DNA of 64,000 bases from an uncultured Oscillibacter sp. Its GTDB lineage: Bacteria > Bacillota > Clostridia > Oscillospirales > Oscillospiraceae. A program made the position numbers and the translations under genes. Location of the stretch: contig CAJTJA010000007.1 of assembly GCA_910576845.1 (NCBI GenBank), forward strand, positions 1-64,000, given 5' to 3'. Shown in pieces: positions 24,160 to 33,043 of this stretch. The notes under the pieces were generated by a model, which saw only the letters and a program-made list of their open reading frames with translations, did not search any database and was not told the origin of the DNA. Every line of letters begins with the position of its first letter. Position 1 is the stretch's first letter.

Positions 24160-24705
24160 TTGCAAAAACGCACACATACACTGCTGGCCCGTACGCTTCT
24201 GAGAAATGAAACGGGTTTTTCCGCCAAGCGCTTCGAGCTGGCTTTTCTCTTCGGTTCATTTCAGCCGGATGTCAACCCTCTCAGCTATCTGAAGGGTTCC
24301 CTGCATTATAATAAGCTTAGGGGACACAATTATATCAATTCCAGGGCCTATATCAACACCAGAATTCTAAAACTCCAGCGCCGGCAGCGCTGGACAATCT
24401 GGCAGTATTACACCTTGGGTAAGCTCACCCATTATCTAGCCGATGCTTATACATATCCCCATAATGAAAATTACCCCAGCACAATGCTGGATCATCACTG
24501 CTACGAGACCGATCTCCGGCAGTTTATGCAGGGTTTTCTCGCCCACCGCCGCATTCAGCGCCAGCAAGCCAGGCGGGATCTTATTGCGGCCCTGGAAGAA
24601 CTGCATAACCAGTACATGAATACCCGGGCCAGCATGTATCGGGACGCCAACTATATTCTCAAGGCCACCAGCCTGCTGATGGCCTGTTGCCTGCCTGCCG
24701 CCTAG
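24160..24705 (+). CDS. Zinc-dependent phospholipase C-like protein
   Basis: A 181-residue soluble protein that starts at a TTG (24160) eight bases after AGGAGG. The centre carries GKLTHYLADAYTYPHNENYP followed by LDHHCYETDL, the His/Asp-rich pattern of the zinc-dependent phospholipase C/S1-P1 fold. A further HYNKLRGHNY block lies upstream. No signal peptide is seen, unlike secreted PLCs, so the substrate may be intracellular or the similarity structural. The TAG stop is part of the left end of an inverted-terminus element. Confidence 0.83.
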   Translation: MQKRTHTLLARTLLRNETGFSAKRFELAFLFGSFQPDVNPLSYLKGSLHYNKLRGHNYINSRAYINTRILKLQRRQRWTIWQYYTLGKLTHYLADAYTYPHNENYPSTMLDHHCYETDLRQFMQGFLAHRRIQRQQARRDLIAALEELHNQYMNTRASMYRDANYILKATSLLMACCLPAA

Positions 24706-24868
24706 AGTCTGTTTTAAAACCAGCGGAATGTCGGATTGGGGCAGATTTTTTCGTCAGGCAAGGCGATTTGACGCGGGAATCCTGACGGATTTCAAGTCAA
24801 ATCAACGCAGTCCTGACGGAAAAGGATGCCCTGAGACGGCGTTTTGACGGTTTTAAAACAGACTCTAG
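24702..24868. repeat. 167-bp MITE-like element with 20-bp perfect terminal inverted repeats
   Basis: The left end CTAGAGTCTGTTTTAAAACC (24702-24721) is repeated as its exact complement at 24849-24868. The outermost CTAG is palindromic, so it may be a target duplication or part of the repeat. The interior repeats CCTGACGG and CGTCAGG blocks and encodes no protein. It is unrelated to the family at 5398 and 59919. Confidence 0.85.
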
Positions 24869-25064
24869 GGCTCACTTGAAAAATTGGGACATTCCAGCGG
24901 CCCTGACGCCGAGAGCCGCATCAGGACAAAAGTAAGCGAAAGAGCTCCGCATGCTCAGGCAGTTTGTCGCTTTTCCAGGCCGGAGCAACGACCGCGCAGA
25001 ACAAATTCGTTTGAAAGTACAATTTAGCATTGAGTAATTTGCTTCTATTTGTCAAAACTCACAG

Positions 25065-25093
25065 TTTTCATTTCCGCGCCTCTGTGTTATGCT
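25065..25093 (+). promoter_or_regulatory. Candidate promoter of the aro operon leader
   Basis: TTTTCA (25065-25070) and TATGCT (25088-25093), 17 bases apart, upstream of the leader peptide. The stretch 24869-25064 holds no gene that can be supported. Confidence 0.4.
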
Positions 25094-25127
25094 TTAAACA
25101 TCTAAAGAATTTGAGGGGACCTTGGTT

Positions 25128-25229
25128 ATGACTGCGATTGCCCGCACAGTTGAATACGGCCGTTTCTACTTTAGCTTTACCTATTTTGGTAAGGCTTTTC
25201 GTGGTTTGGCTGAAAATGTGTGTGCGTGA
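25128..25229 (+). CDS. Aromatic-rich leader peptide of the aro operon (33 aa)
   Basis: An ATG at 25128 with GAGGGG nine bases upstream opens a 33-codon frame. Its middle part is RFYFSFTYFGKAF, so residues 10-24 contain five Phe and three Tyr. The stop at 25229 is followed 36 bases later by a terminator hairpin and then by the DAHP synthase gene. This is the classic layout of transcription attenuation: ribosomes slow on Phe/Tyr codons when charged tRNA is scarce, preventing the terminator. The peptide would act in cis; no product function is expected. Confidence 0.85.
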   Translation: MTAIARTVEYGRFYFSFTYFGKAFRGLAENVCA

Positions 25230-25265
25230 ACCCTTGGTCCTCCAGCAGGCCAACGGTATGAAACG

Positions 25266-25294
25266 ACCCGCAGCCAAATCGGCTGCGGGTTTTT
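25266..25294 (+). terminator. Attenuator terminator before aroF
   Basis: Stem ACCCGCAGCC with GGCTGCGGGT (10 bp, 5-base loop) followed by TTTTT, located between the leader peptide and the first structural gene. Confidence 0.9.
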
Positions 25295-25337
25295 CGTATA
25301 TCTTCGCCTATCAGAGCTTAATTAGGAGGAATTCACC

Positions 25338-26354
25338 ATGATTGTCATTTTGAAACACAACCCGAACCGGGAACAGCTCGACAGCCTCATCTCCTGGCTC
25401 CAGGAAAAGGGTGTCACCATCCATTCCAGTGTGGGCGAAGCCCATACCATTTTGGGGCTGGTAGGAGACACCTCAAAGCTGGATATTGACCTGATTGCCG
25501 CTTTAGACATTGTAGAGGATGTGAAGCGGGTCCAGGAACCCTATAAAAATGCCAACCGTAAATTTCATCCTGAGAATACCGTCATTCAGGCTGCCGGCAC
25601 GCAAATCGGCGGCGGCACCCTGACCATCATGGCCGGGCCCTGCTCCGTCGAAAGTGAAGATCAGGTGGTAGCAATCGCCAAGGCTGTAAAGGCCAGCGGC
25701 GCCACCATGCTCCGGGGCGGCGCCTTCAAACCCCGGACATCTCCTTACGCCTTCCAGGGCCTGGGGGCTGCCGGACTGGAGTATTTAAAAGTTGCCCGGC
25801 AGGAAACGGGACTGCCTATCGTAACAGAACTGATGGACGTGACCCAGCTTCCTCTGTTCAAAGATGTGGATGTGATTCAGATCGGCGCCCGGAACATGCA
25901 GAATTTCGATCTTTTGAAGGCTGTGGGTCACCAGGAGAAACCTGTTATGATTAAGCGGGGCATGTCCGCCACCTATGAGGAGTGGCTTATGAGCGCCGAG
26001 TATGTCATGGCCAGCGGCAATGAAAATGTCATTCTCTGCGAACGGGGCATCCGAACCTTCGAGAGCTACACCCGGAACACCCTGGACATTGCCGCTATTC
26101 CGGTGCTGCGGCAGCTGACTCATCTGCCCATTATTATCGACCCCAGCCATGCCACGGGCAAATACTGGCTGGTGGAACCCTTGGCCCGGGCAGCTGTCGC
26201 CGCCGGTGCGGACGGTCTCCAGATCGAAGTCCATAACGATCCTGCCCATGCCCTCTGCGACGGCCCCCAGTCCCTGAAGCCGGATATCTTCGATCCCCTT
26301 GCGAAGAAGCTTCTCAAGCTCCACGCTTTCATGCGGAGCATCGACAACGAGTAA
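25338..26354 (+). CDS. aroF: 3-deoxy-7-phosphoheptulonate synthase (DAHP synthase, type I-beta)
   Basis: A 338-residue enzyme joining PEP and erythrose 4-phosphate, the entry to the shikimate pathway. Residues 1-70 form the ferredoxin-like regulatory domain ([20 protein letters not shown]), which can give feedback control. The barrel has [40 protein letters not shown] and IDPSHATGK. The ATG follows AGGAGG. It is the first gene of an eight-gene aromatic operon under the attenuator at 25128-25294. Confidence 0.96.
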   Translation: MIVILKHNPNREQLDSLISWLQEKGVTIHSSVGEAHTILGLVGDTSKLDIDLIAALDIVEDVKRVQEPYKNANRKFHPENTVIQAAGTQIGGGTLTIMAGPCSVESEDQVVAIAKAVKASGATMLRGGAFKPRTSPYAFQGLGAAGLEYLKVARQETGLPIVTELMDVTQLPLFKDVDVIQIGARNMQNFDLLKAVGHQEKPVMIKRGMSATYEEWLMSAEYVMASGNENVILCERGIRTFESYTRNTLDIAAIPVLRQLTHLPIIIDPSHATGKYWLVEPLARAAVAAGADGLQIEVHNDPAHALCDGPQSLKPDIFDPLAKKLLKLHAFMRSIDNE

Positions 26355-26368
26355 AGGAGGGTCATTCC

Positions 26369-27205
26369 ATGAACGTCGGCATTGTCGGTCTGGGCCTGAT
26401 CGGCGGGTCTATGGCAAAGAGCGTCAAGGCCCGGACGGCTCACACTGTCTGGGGCGCGGACCTGGATCAGGAAACCATGGCTCTGGCCCGGATGAGTGGG
26501 GCCATTGACGGACCCCTGACAGAGAAAAATCTGCCGGAGTGCGACTTGATTCTGGCGGCCATCTGCCCCGGCGCGGCAGTCCGGTGGGTAAAGGATCACG
26601 CGGGCATGATTTCCAAATCCGCCATCCTGGTGGACCTGTGCGGCGTGAAGCGGGTGGTTGTGGAGGCCCTAGCGCCTATTGCCGAGAAGCATGGCTTTGC
26701 CTATATTGGCGGACATCCCATGGCAGGGCGGGAACGGGGAGGCTTTACCGCCTCCAGCGAGGATTTATATGTGGGAGCCTCCATGATTTTGACGCCGGAC
26801 AAGCGGACAGACATGCAGCTTCTGGAAACGCTGAAAGCCTTCTTTCTGGATGTAGGCTTTGCCGGATTGACGTTTTCCGACCCGGAGGAGCATGACCGGA
26901 TTATCGCCTTCACCTCCCAGCTTGCCCATATTACCTCCAGCGCCTATGTGAAGTCACCGGAGGCTCAGCGGCGGCGGGGCTTCTCCGCCGGGAGCTTTCA
27001 GGACATGACCCGGGTGGCCCGTCTGGATGAGAACATGTGGACAGAGCTGTTTCTGGATGACGCGGACTATCTGATAAAGGAGCTGGATATTCTGATCGAG
27101 AACCTTACCGCCTACTCGGAGGCCCTGAAATCCGGCGACGCGGAGCGAATCCGGGCCCTTCTGAAAGAGGGCCGGGAGCGGAAAGCCACAGCAGGAGGAA
27201 ACTGA
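26369..27205 (+). CDS. tyrA: Prephenate dehydrogenase
   Basis: A 278-residue NAD(P)-dependent dehydrogenase that converts prephenate to 4-hydroxyphenylpyruvate for tyrosine. The Rossmann motif VGIVGLGLIGGSMAKS is at the N-terminus, and GGHPMAGRERGG and FTSQLAHITSSA are family signatures. There is no C-terminal ACT domain, so direct tyrosine feedback through ACT is not expected. The start follows AAAGGAGG, 14 bases after aroF. The TGATG junction couples it to aroB. Confidence 0.95.
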   Translation: MNVGIVGLGLIGGSMAKSVKARTAHTVWGADLDQETMALARMSGAIDGPLTEKNLPECDLILAAICPGAAVRWVKDHAGMISKSAILVDLCGVKRVVVEALAPIAEKHGFAYIGGHPMAGRERGGFTASSEDLYVGASMILTPDKRTDMQLLETLKAFFLDVGFAGLTFSDPEEHDRIIAFTSQLAHITSSAYVKSPEAQRRRGFSAGSFQDMTRVARLDENMWTELFLDDADYLIKELDILIENLTAYSEALKSGDAERIRALLKEGRERKATAGGN

Positions 27206-28314
27206 TGAAAACCATTCGAGTCAACACCGGGCGGCCCTATGACATCCTGATTGGCCGCAGTCTGCTGGACCAGACCGGGGCGCAGTGCCGCGCCGCCCTG
27301 CCCAGGGCAAAAAAGATGGCCGTGGTAACCGACAGCACCGTCCCCCCCCTTTACCTGGAGCGTGTGGAGGCAAGCCTGAAACAGGCTGGCTTCCAGGTGC
27401 TGGATTGTGTTGTGCCCGCCGGGGAGAGTTCCAAAAATGTGGAGAACCTGGCGGCCCTTTGGGAGAAATTTATGGCCTTTGGCCTTACCCGGACAGACGC
27501 AGTGACCGCCCTGGGCGGCGGTATGGTGGGGGACCTGGCAGGCTTTGCCGCCGCCACGATTCTTCGTGGTGTGAGCTACGTGCAGATTCCCACCACCCTC
27601 CTGGCCCAAGTGGATTCTTCCGTGGGCGGCAAGACCGCCATTGACCTGATGGCCGGGAAAAATCTGGCCGGGGTCTTCTGGCAGCCCAGTCTGGTACTGA
27701 TGGACCCGGATGTCCTGAACACCCTCCCGGACCGGGACTTCTCCAGCGGCATGGCGGAGGTCATTAAATATGGGTGCATCGCGGACCGGAACTTCTTTGA
27801 TTTCCTCACCGCTCACGCCAGCCGGGAGGCTGTCATGGACGAAATCGAATCCATTTTGTATACTTGCTGTGATATTAAACGAAACGTTGTGGAAGAGGAC
27901 GAGCGGGACACAGGTTTGCGCATGATTTTGAACTTCGGCCACACCATTGGCCACGCCTTCGAGCGGCTGGGAAATTACGAAACCTGGACCCATGGGGAGG
28001 CTGTGGCTGCCGGGATGTGGGACGCGGCACAGATCGGCTTCGGCCTGGGAATCAGCGGCGGGGACGACGACGGGATGCAGGAGCTTTTGAACCTGCTGAA
28101 GGCCTTCCATCTCCCCACTCACATTGACCGCTTGGACGATGGTCTGGATGGCAAGGCGTGGAACGCCGTAGTGGAGGCTGTGGGCCTGGACAAGAAGAAC
28201 TCTGGTGACGAGCTGACCATGATTTTCCTCAAGCGGATCGGGGAAGCTGTGGCAGTGACGCGGAAAAAGGACACAGTGCTGGAAAACCTGGCCGCCATCT
28301 ACGGGCGGTCGTAG
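27205..28314 (+). CDS. aroB: 3-dehydroquinate synthase
   Basis: A 369-residue enzyme converting DAHP to 3-dehydroquinate with NAD and a divalent metal. Conserved blocks are VPAGESSKNVENLAALWEKF, ALGGGMVGDLAGFAAATILRG, PTTLLAQVDSSVGGKTAID and the metal-binding His region NFGHTIGHAFE. The ATG shares one base with the tyrA stop. Length is normal. Confidence 0.96.
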   Translation: MKTIRVNTGRPYDILIGRSLLDQTGAQCRAALPRAKKMAVVTDSTVPPLYLERVEASLKQAGFQVLDCVVPAGESSKNVENLAALWEKFMAFGLTRTDAVTALGGGMVGDLAGFAAATILRGVSYVQIPTTLLAQVDSSVGGKTAIDLMAGKNLAGVFWQPSLVLMDPDVLNTLPDRDFSSGMAEVIKYGCIADRNFFDFLTAHASREAVMDEIESILYTCCDIKRNVVEEDERDTGLRMILNFGHTIGHAFERLGNYETWTHGEAVAAGMWDAAQIGFGLGISGGDDDGMQELLNLLKAFHLPTHIDRLDDGLDGKAWNAVVEAVGLDKKNSGDELTMIFLKRIGEAVAVTRKKDTVLENLAAIYGRS

Positions 28315-28324
28315 GGAGGGACTC

Positions 28325-29551
28325 ATGGACGTAAAAATCACTCCCCGGCGGCTCTCCGGAATTGTTACACCGCCCCCCAGCAAGTCCCTGGCCCACCGCT
28401 GGATTCTCGCCGCCTCCCTGGCGGCGGGGGTCAGCACAATTCATAACCTGACGCTCTCCGAGGACATTGAGGCCACCCTCCGCTGTATGTCCTCCTTCCG
28501 CTGTCAGTGGGAATGGCACGGGGAGAATACCTTAAAGGTTTGGGGTTGTATCAACAAGGAGCGGGACCGGGCCGGCCCGCCCCTGCTGGACTGCGGAGAG
28601 TCCGGGTCTACCCTGCGCTTCCTGATCCCCATTGCCCTGGCCCTGGAGGAGGGCGGAGTCTTCACCGGCCGGGGACGGCTGATGGAGCGCCCTCTGGGTC
28701 CCTATTTCCAGCTTTTTGATAAGCAGGGTGTCTTCCACGAGCTGCAAGACAGCGCGCTTACCGTCCGGGGGAACCTGTCCCCCGGGGAATACCGCCTGCC
28801 GGGGAACGTATCCAGCCAGTTCTTCACCGGGCTTCTCATGGCCCTGCCCCTGCTGGACGGCCCCAGCGTAGTAGTCAGCACCACAAAGCTGGAATCCGCC
28901 TCCTATACCTCCATGACCATGGGTGTGCTGGCCCGGTGCGGCATCCACGTGCGCTGGTCCCCCTCCCTCAACGGCTTCGGCGTCGAACCGGGAGTCTACG
29001 CCCCCTTTGAGGAGACCGTGGAGGCCGACTGGTCCCAGGCCGCCTTCTGGTACGCCGCCATCACCCTGGGAAGCAACCTGCGCCTCCGAGGGCTCAAGGG
29101 TCAGTCCTCCCAGGGAGACGCTGCGGTAATAAGGCACGCGAAAAACCTTTCTCAAGCCGGAGAGGTGAAAATCAACCTCTCCGACTGTCCGGACCTTCTG
29201 CCGCCCCTGGCGGTGATCGCCGCCCTCCGGCGGGGAACCACCCGGTTTACTCATGCCGCCCGGCTCCGTCTGAAGGAAAGCGACCGCCTGGCAACCGTGG
29301 CCCAAATGCTCAAGGCCCTGGGGGGCGCGGTGTCTGAAGAGGAGGACGGTTTAACCGTCTACGGCGTGTCCACCCTTCCCGGCGGCGTGGTGGACGGGGC
29401 CAATGACCACCGGATCGTCATGGCCGCCGCCGTGGCGGCCACCCGCTGCCACGGCCCCGTGGTGATCCGCGGAGCTGAGGCAGTGAAGAAGTCCTACCCC
29501 CATTTCTGGCGGGACTATGAAGCCTTAGGAGGTGCGGTTCATGTCCTCTGA
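28325..29551 (+). CDS. aroA: 3-phosphoshikimate 1-carboxyvinyltransferase (EPSP synthase)
   Basis: A 408-residue EPSP synthase, adding the enolpyruvyl group of PEP to shikimate 3-phosphate. Features are PPSKSLAHRWILAASLA near the N-terminus, CGESGSTLRFLIPIAL, LPGNVSSQFFTGLLMALPLL and RLKESDRLATVAQMLKALGG. The glyphosate-site segment reads CGESGSTLRF. AGGGA precedes the start by a few bases. The end overlaps aroC by 11 bases. Confidence 0.95.
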   Translation: MDVKITPRRLSGIVTPPPSKSLAHRWILAASLAAGVSTIHNLTLSEDIEATLRCMSSFRCQWEWHGENTLKVWGCINKERDRAGPPLLDCGESGSTLRFLIPIALALEEGGVFTGRGRLMERPLGPYFQLFDKQGVFHELQDSALTVRGNLSPGEYRLPGNVSSQFFTGLLMALPLLDGPSVVVSTTKLESASYTSMTMGVLARCGIHVRWSPSLNGFGVEPGVYAPFEETVEADWSQAAFWYAAITLGSNLRLRGLKGQSSQGDAAVIRHAKNLSQAGEVKINLSDCPDLLPPLAVIAALRRGTTRFTHAARLRLKESDRLATVAQMLKALGGAVSEEEDGLTVYGVSTLPGGVVDGANDHRIVMAAAVAATRCHGPVVIRGAEAVKKSYPHFWRDYEALGGAVHVL

Positions 29552-30632
29552 ATTTGGAAACCTCTTGCGTGTCAGCATCTTCGGCCAATCCCACGGAAAG
29601 GCTGTCGGCGTAGTGATAGACGGCCTTCCCGCTGGGGAGGAAATCGATCCGGCGGAGCTCCAGCGCTTTCTGGACCGCCGAAAGCCGGGGACCAGCCCCC
29701 TCTCCACTGCCAGGCGCGAGACGGACGTCCCGGAATTTCTCTCCGGCCTGGAGAATGGCCGGACCTGCGGCGCGCCCCTGTGCGCCGTCATTCAAAACGT
29801 GGATCAGCATTCCAAGGACTATGGGGAGCTCCGGGATAAGCCCCGGCCCGGCCACGCGGACTACACCGCCTGGACCAAGTGGAGCGGGCATGCCGACATG
29901 CGGGGCGGCGGGCACTTCTCCGGGCGGCTGACGGCCCCCCTGTGCGTGGCAGGGGGTATCGCCAAGCAGATATTATCCCGGCGCGGCATCCATGTGGGGG
30001 CTCATCTGGTCTCCGCCGGCGGGGTCCGGGATATCTCCTTTCCTCTGCATCCCACAGCGCAGCTCTTCGCGGAGCTTGCGGCCAAGCCCTTCCCCGTTCT
30101 GGACGAAAAGGCGGGAGAGGAGATGCGCGCCGCCATTCTGGCGGCGAAGCAGGACCTGGACAGCGTGGGGGGCGTAATTGAATGTGCTGCCGTGGGCCTT
30201 CCCGCCGGACTGGGGGACCCCATGTTCGGCGGCGTTGAGAACCGCTTGGCGGCGGTCCTCTTCGGCATCCCGGCCGTGAAGGGCCTGGAGTTCGGCGAAG
30301 GTTTTCGGGCCGCGGAGCTCCGGGGCTCAGAGAACAACGACCCCTTTATGATGGAGGACGGCCAGGTCCGGACCCGGACGAACCACGCCGGGGGTATCCT
30401 GGGAGGCATCACTACAGGGATGCCCCTGGTTCTCCGGGCGGTGGTGAAGCCCACGCCGTCCATCGGTCGGCCCCAGGAGACAGTCCACCTCTCCAGCGGG
30501 GAAACTGCGGAACTGACGATTCATGGGCGGCATGACCCCTGCATCGCCCACCGGGCCGTTCCGGTGGTAGAGGCGGTGACTGCCGCGGTGCTTTTAGATT
30601 TACTTTTGGAGGGTAATCATGGAACTTTCTGA
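29541..30632 (+). CDS. aroC: Chorismate synthase
   Basis: A 363-residue flavin-dependent enzyme making chorismate from EPSP. Signatures are GQSHGKAVGVVIDGLPAG, RPGHADYT, MRGGGHFSGRLTAPL and the C-terminal GRHDPCIAHRAVPVVEAV. The ATG at 29541 lies after TTAGGAGG within the end of aroA; an upstream GTG at 29532 would bury that ribosome site. The end overlaps pheA by 14 bases. Confidence 0.96.
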   Translation: MSSEFGNLLRVSIFGQSHGKAVGVVIDGLPAGEEIDPAELQRFLDRRKPGTSPLSTARRETDVPEFLSGLENGRTCGAPLCAVIQNVDQHSKDYGELRDKPRPGHADYTAWTKWSGHADMRGGGHFSGRLTAPLCVAGGIAKQILSRRGIHVGAHLVSAGGVRDISFPLHPTAQLFAELAAKPFPVLDEKAGEEMRAAILAAKQDLDSVGGVIECAAVGLPAGLGDPMFGGVENRLAAVLFGIPAVKGLEFGEGFRAAELRGSENNDPFMMEDGQVRTRTNHAGGILGGITTGMPLVLRAVVKPTPSIGRPQETVHLSSGETAELTIHGRHDPCIAHRAVPVVEAVTAAVLLDLLLEGNHGTF

Positions 30633-31755
30633 TATCCGCGCCAAAATTGACGCCGTTGACGACCAACTGCTAAGCCTCTTCCTCCAGCGTATGGACCTGG
30701 CGGAGGAGGTAGCCGCCTACAAGAACGAGCACCATCTCCCCATCCTGAACAAGCAGCGGGAGCGGGCGGTGCTTGCCAAGGTGACGGAGCGGGCAGGCGC
30801 CCGGGAGCGCTACGCCTACCACCTCTTCTCTACCCTCTTCGAGCTGGCACGCTCCCGGCAAGCAGAGCTGATCAACGCCCCCACCAAGGTGGGGGACCAG
30901 GTTATCGCCTCTCTGAATGCCGGAGACCAGCTCTTCCCCCAGACGGGTCTGGTCGCCTGCCAAGGTGTGGAGGGCGGAAACTCCCAGACGGCCTGTGACC
31001 GCATCTTCCCCCGAGGAAACATTATGTATGTCAAGACCTTCGACGCCGTGGCCACCGCAGTAGAAGCAGGATTCTGCAAGTTCGGCGTACTGCCCATCGA
31101 GAACAGCTCCAACGGCTCTGTCCGGGCGGTATATGAGCTTTTGCAGGAGCATAAGCTCTCCATCGTCCGCTCTACCCGCCTGTGCATCCGGCACGAGCTG
31201 CTGGCCCTCCCCGGGGTAAAGATGGAGGACGTGACGGAAATCTACTCTCACCAGCAGGCTATTGGCCAGTGCAGCCGCTTCCTGGAGGGGCTCAAAGGCG
31301 TGAAGGTGATTCCCTGCGATAACACCGCCGCCGCCGCCAAGCTGGTGGCGGAGTCCGGGAACCGCCATGCAGCCGCAATCTCCTCCCACCCCTGCGCGGC
31401 GCTGTACGGGTTGGAGTGCCTGAACAGCCATATCCAGAACAGTGACAACAACTACACCCGCTTCATCTGTGTAGCCAAGGACCCCGTCATCTATGCCGGA
31501 GCCAGTCGGGTCAGCCTGATCATCGCCTTCGAAAATAAACCCGGCGCCCTATATGAGATGCTCTCCAAGCTGGCAGCCCTGGATATCAACATGACAAAAC
31601 TGGAGTCCTGTCCTGTAGTGGGGAGCGACTTCGAATTTGTCTTCTTCATCGAGCTGGAGGCGGACTGCCGGGACTCCGGCGTCCTGGCTATGCTGGAGGA
31701 GCTGGAGCGCAGCTGCGCCCAGTTCCAGTTCCTGGGGAACTACGCGGAAGTGTGA
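30619..31755 (+). CDS. pheA: Bifunctional chorismate mutase/prephenate dehydratase
   Basis: A 378-residue P-protein: an AroQ chorismate mutase (1-85, IRAKIDAVDDQLLSLFLQRM), a prephenate dehydratase (about 105-285, with NYTRFICV at its end) and a C-terminal ACT domain. It feeds both Phe and, through its mutase, Tyr synthesis. In the ACT domain the Phe-binding GAL motif is kept (GALYEML), but the usual ESRP reads ESCP (KLESCPVV), an Arg-to-Cys change that could alter feedback. The ATG at 30619 follows GGAGGG. Confidence 0.95.
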   Translation: MELSDIRAKIDAVDDQLLSLFLQRMDLAEEVAAYKNEHHLPILNKQRERAVLAKVTERAGARERYAYHLFSTLFELARSRQAELINAPTKVGDQVIASLNAGDQLFPQTGLVACQGVEGGNSQTACDRIFPRGNIMYVKTFDAVATAVEAGFCKFGVLPIENSSNGSVRAVYELLQEHKLSIVRSTRLCIRHELLALPGVKMEDVTEIYSHQQAIGQCSRFLEGLKGVKVIPCDNTAAAAKLVAESGNRHAAAISSHPCAALYGLECLNSHIQNSDNNYTRFICVAKDPVIYAGASRVSLIIAFENKPGALYEMLSKLAALDINMTKLESCPVVGSDFEFVFFIELEADCRDSGVLAMLEELERSCAQFQFLGNYAEV

Positions 31756-31759
31756 GGCC

Positions 31760-33043
31760 ATGGAGAAGATTTACGGCCTTCTGGGCCGGAAGCTGGGGCA
31801 CAGCTGGTCCGTGCCCATTCACCAGGCCTTGGGCTGCGCGGGCTACCGCCTCATCGAGCTGGAGCCGGAGGAGCTTGGGAACTTTCTCCGCCGGAAGGAT
31901 ATCGGAGGGCTGAACGTCACGATTCCCTACAAGCGGGACGTGATAAAATTCTGCGACATGCTGGACCCGGCGGCAGAGGCCATCGGCAGCGTGAACACTC
32001 TGGTTCGCCAGGCGGAGAAGCTGGTGGGATGCAACACGGACATAGACGGGTTTCTCTACATGCTCCGCCGGGCGGGGATTTCCCTCACGGGGAAAAAGGT
32101 AGTGATCTTAGGAAGCGGCGGGGCCTCTCTCACCGCACAGACGGCGGCAAGACGGGAAGGAGCCCGAGAGATCGTGGTGGTCTCCCGCTCCGGGCCGGAC
32201 AATTATGAGAATCTTCCGGAACGGCATGCCGACGCGGAAGCCTTAGTCAACACCACTCCCGTGGGCATGTGGCCCAAGCTGGAGGGACAGCCCGTGGACC
32301 TGCGGCTCCTGCCCAATGTCACGGCGGTGGCAGACCTGATTTACAACCCAGGGCGAACGAATCTTCTGCTGCAGGCGGAGGAATTGACCCGGACACGAAA
32401 ACCCTGGAACTGGGAAATGGGAGACCCGGCTCCCCGTTCTATCCGCTGTACCGGGGGCCTTTCCATGCTGGTTCACCAGGCGAAGCGGGCAGAGGAGCTG
32501 TTTTTTAACTGCTCCATCCCCGACGGTAAGACAGAGGAAATTACCACCCGGCTCCGGCGGGAGATGACGAACATCGTCCTCGTGGGCATGCCCGGAAGCG
32601 GCAAGACCACCGTGGGTCAGGCCCTGGCAAAGCTCTCCGGCAAACCCTTCACCGACCTGGACGGCGAAATCATCCGCCGATCCGGAAAACCCATCCCGGA
32701 CATCTTCGCCCAGGAGGGCGAAGGGGTCTTTCGGACCCTGGAGCATCAGGTCCTGGAGGAAGCCTGCACCAAGAGCAACCAAATCATTGCCACCGGCGGC
32801 GGAGCCGTCCTTTGGTCCGAGAACCGCGCCGCCATGCGCCGCACGGGACGGGTATATCGGCTCCGACGGAAACTGGAGGACCTGCCCACCGAGGGCCGTC
32901 CCCTGTCTCAGGCGGGAAAGCTGGAGGAAATGGAGCGCCTCCGGGAGCCGCTGTACAGCGCGGCGGCGGACTTTTCCGTCCTCAACGAGACCAGCCCGGA
33001 AGAAACCGCATCTGAAATTTGGAGGGATTTTTGTGAACAGTAA
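31760..33043 (+). CDS. aroEK: Shikimate dehydrogenase-shikimate kinase fusion
   Basis: A 427-residue fusion. Residues 1-255 are shikimate dehydrogenase: LGRKLGHSWSVPIHQALG, GLNVTIPYK, SVNTLV, the nucleotide motif ILGSGGASLTAQ and a C-terminal GLSMLVHQA. From about residue 269 a shikimate kinase follows: VLVGMPGSGKTTVGQALAKL (P-loop), DLDGEII, FRTLEHQVL and TGGGAVL. The pathway order dehydrogenase then kinase is preserved on one chain. The start is the ATG at 31760 after GTGAGG; the end overlaps aroQ by 11 bases. Confidence 0.95.
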   Translation: MEKIYGLLGRKLGHSWSVPIHQALGCAGYRLIELEPEELGNFLRRKDIGGLNVTIPYKRDVIKFCDMLDPAAEAIGSVNTLVRQAEKLVGCNTDIDGFLYMLRRAGISLTGKKVVILGSGGASLTAQTAARREGAREIVVVSRSGPDNYENLPERHADAEALVNTTPVGMWPKLEGQPVDLRLLPNVTAVADLIYNPGRTNLLLQAEELTRTRKPWNWEMGDPAPRSIRCTGGLSMLVHQAKRAEELFFNCSIPDGKTEEITTRLRREMTNIVLVGMPGSGKTTVGQALAKLSGKPFTDLDGEIIRRSGKPIPDIFAQEGEGVFRTLEHQVLEEACTKSNQIIATGGGAVLWSENRAAMRRTGRVYRLRRKLEDLPTEGRPLSQAGKLEEMERLREPLYSAAADFSVLNETSPEETASEIWRDFCEQ

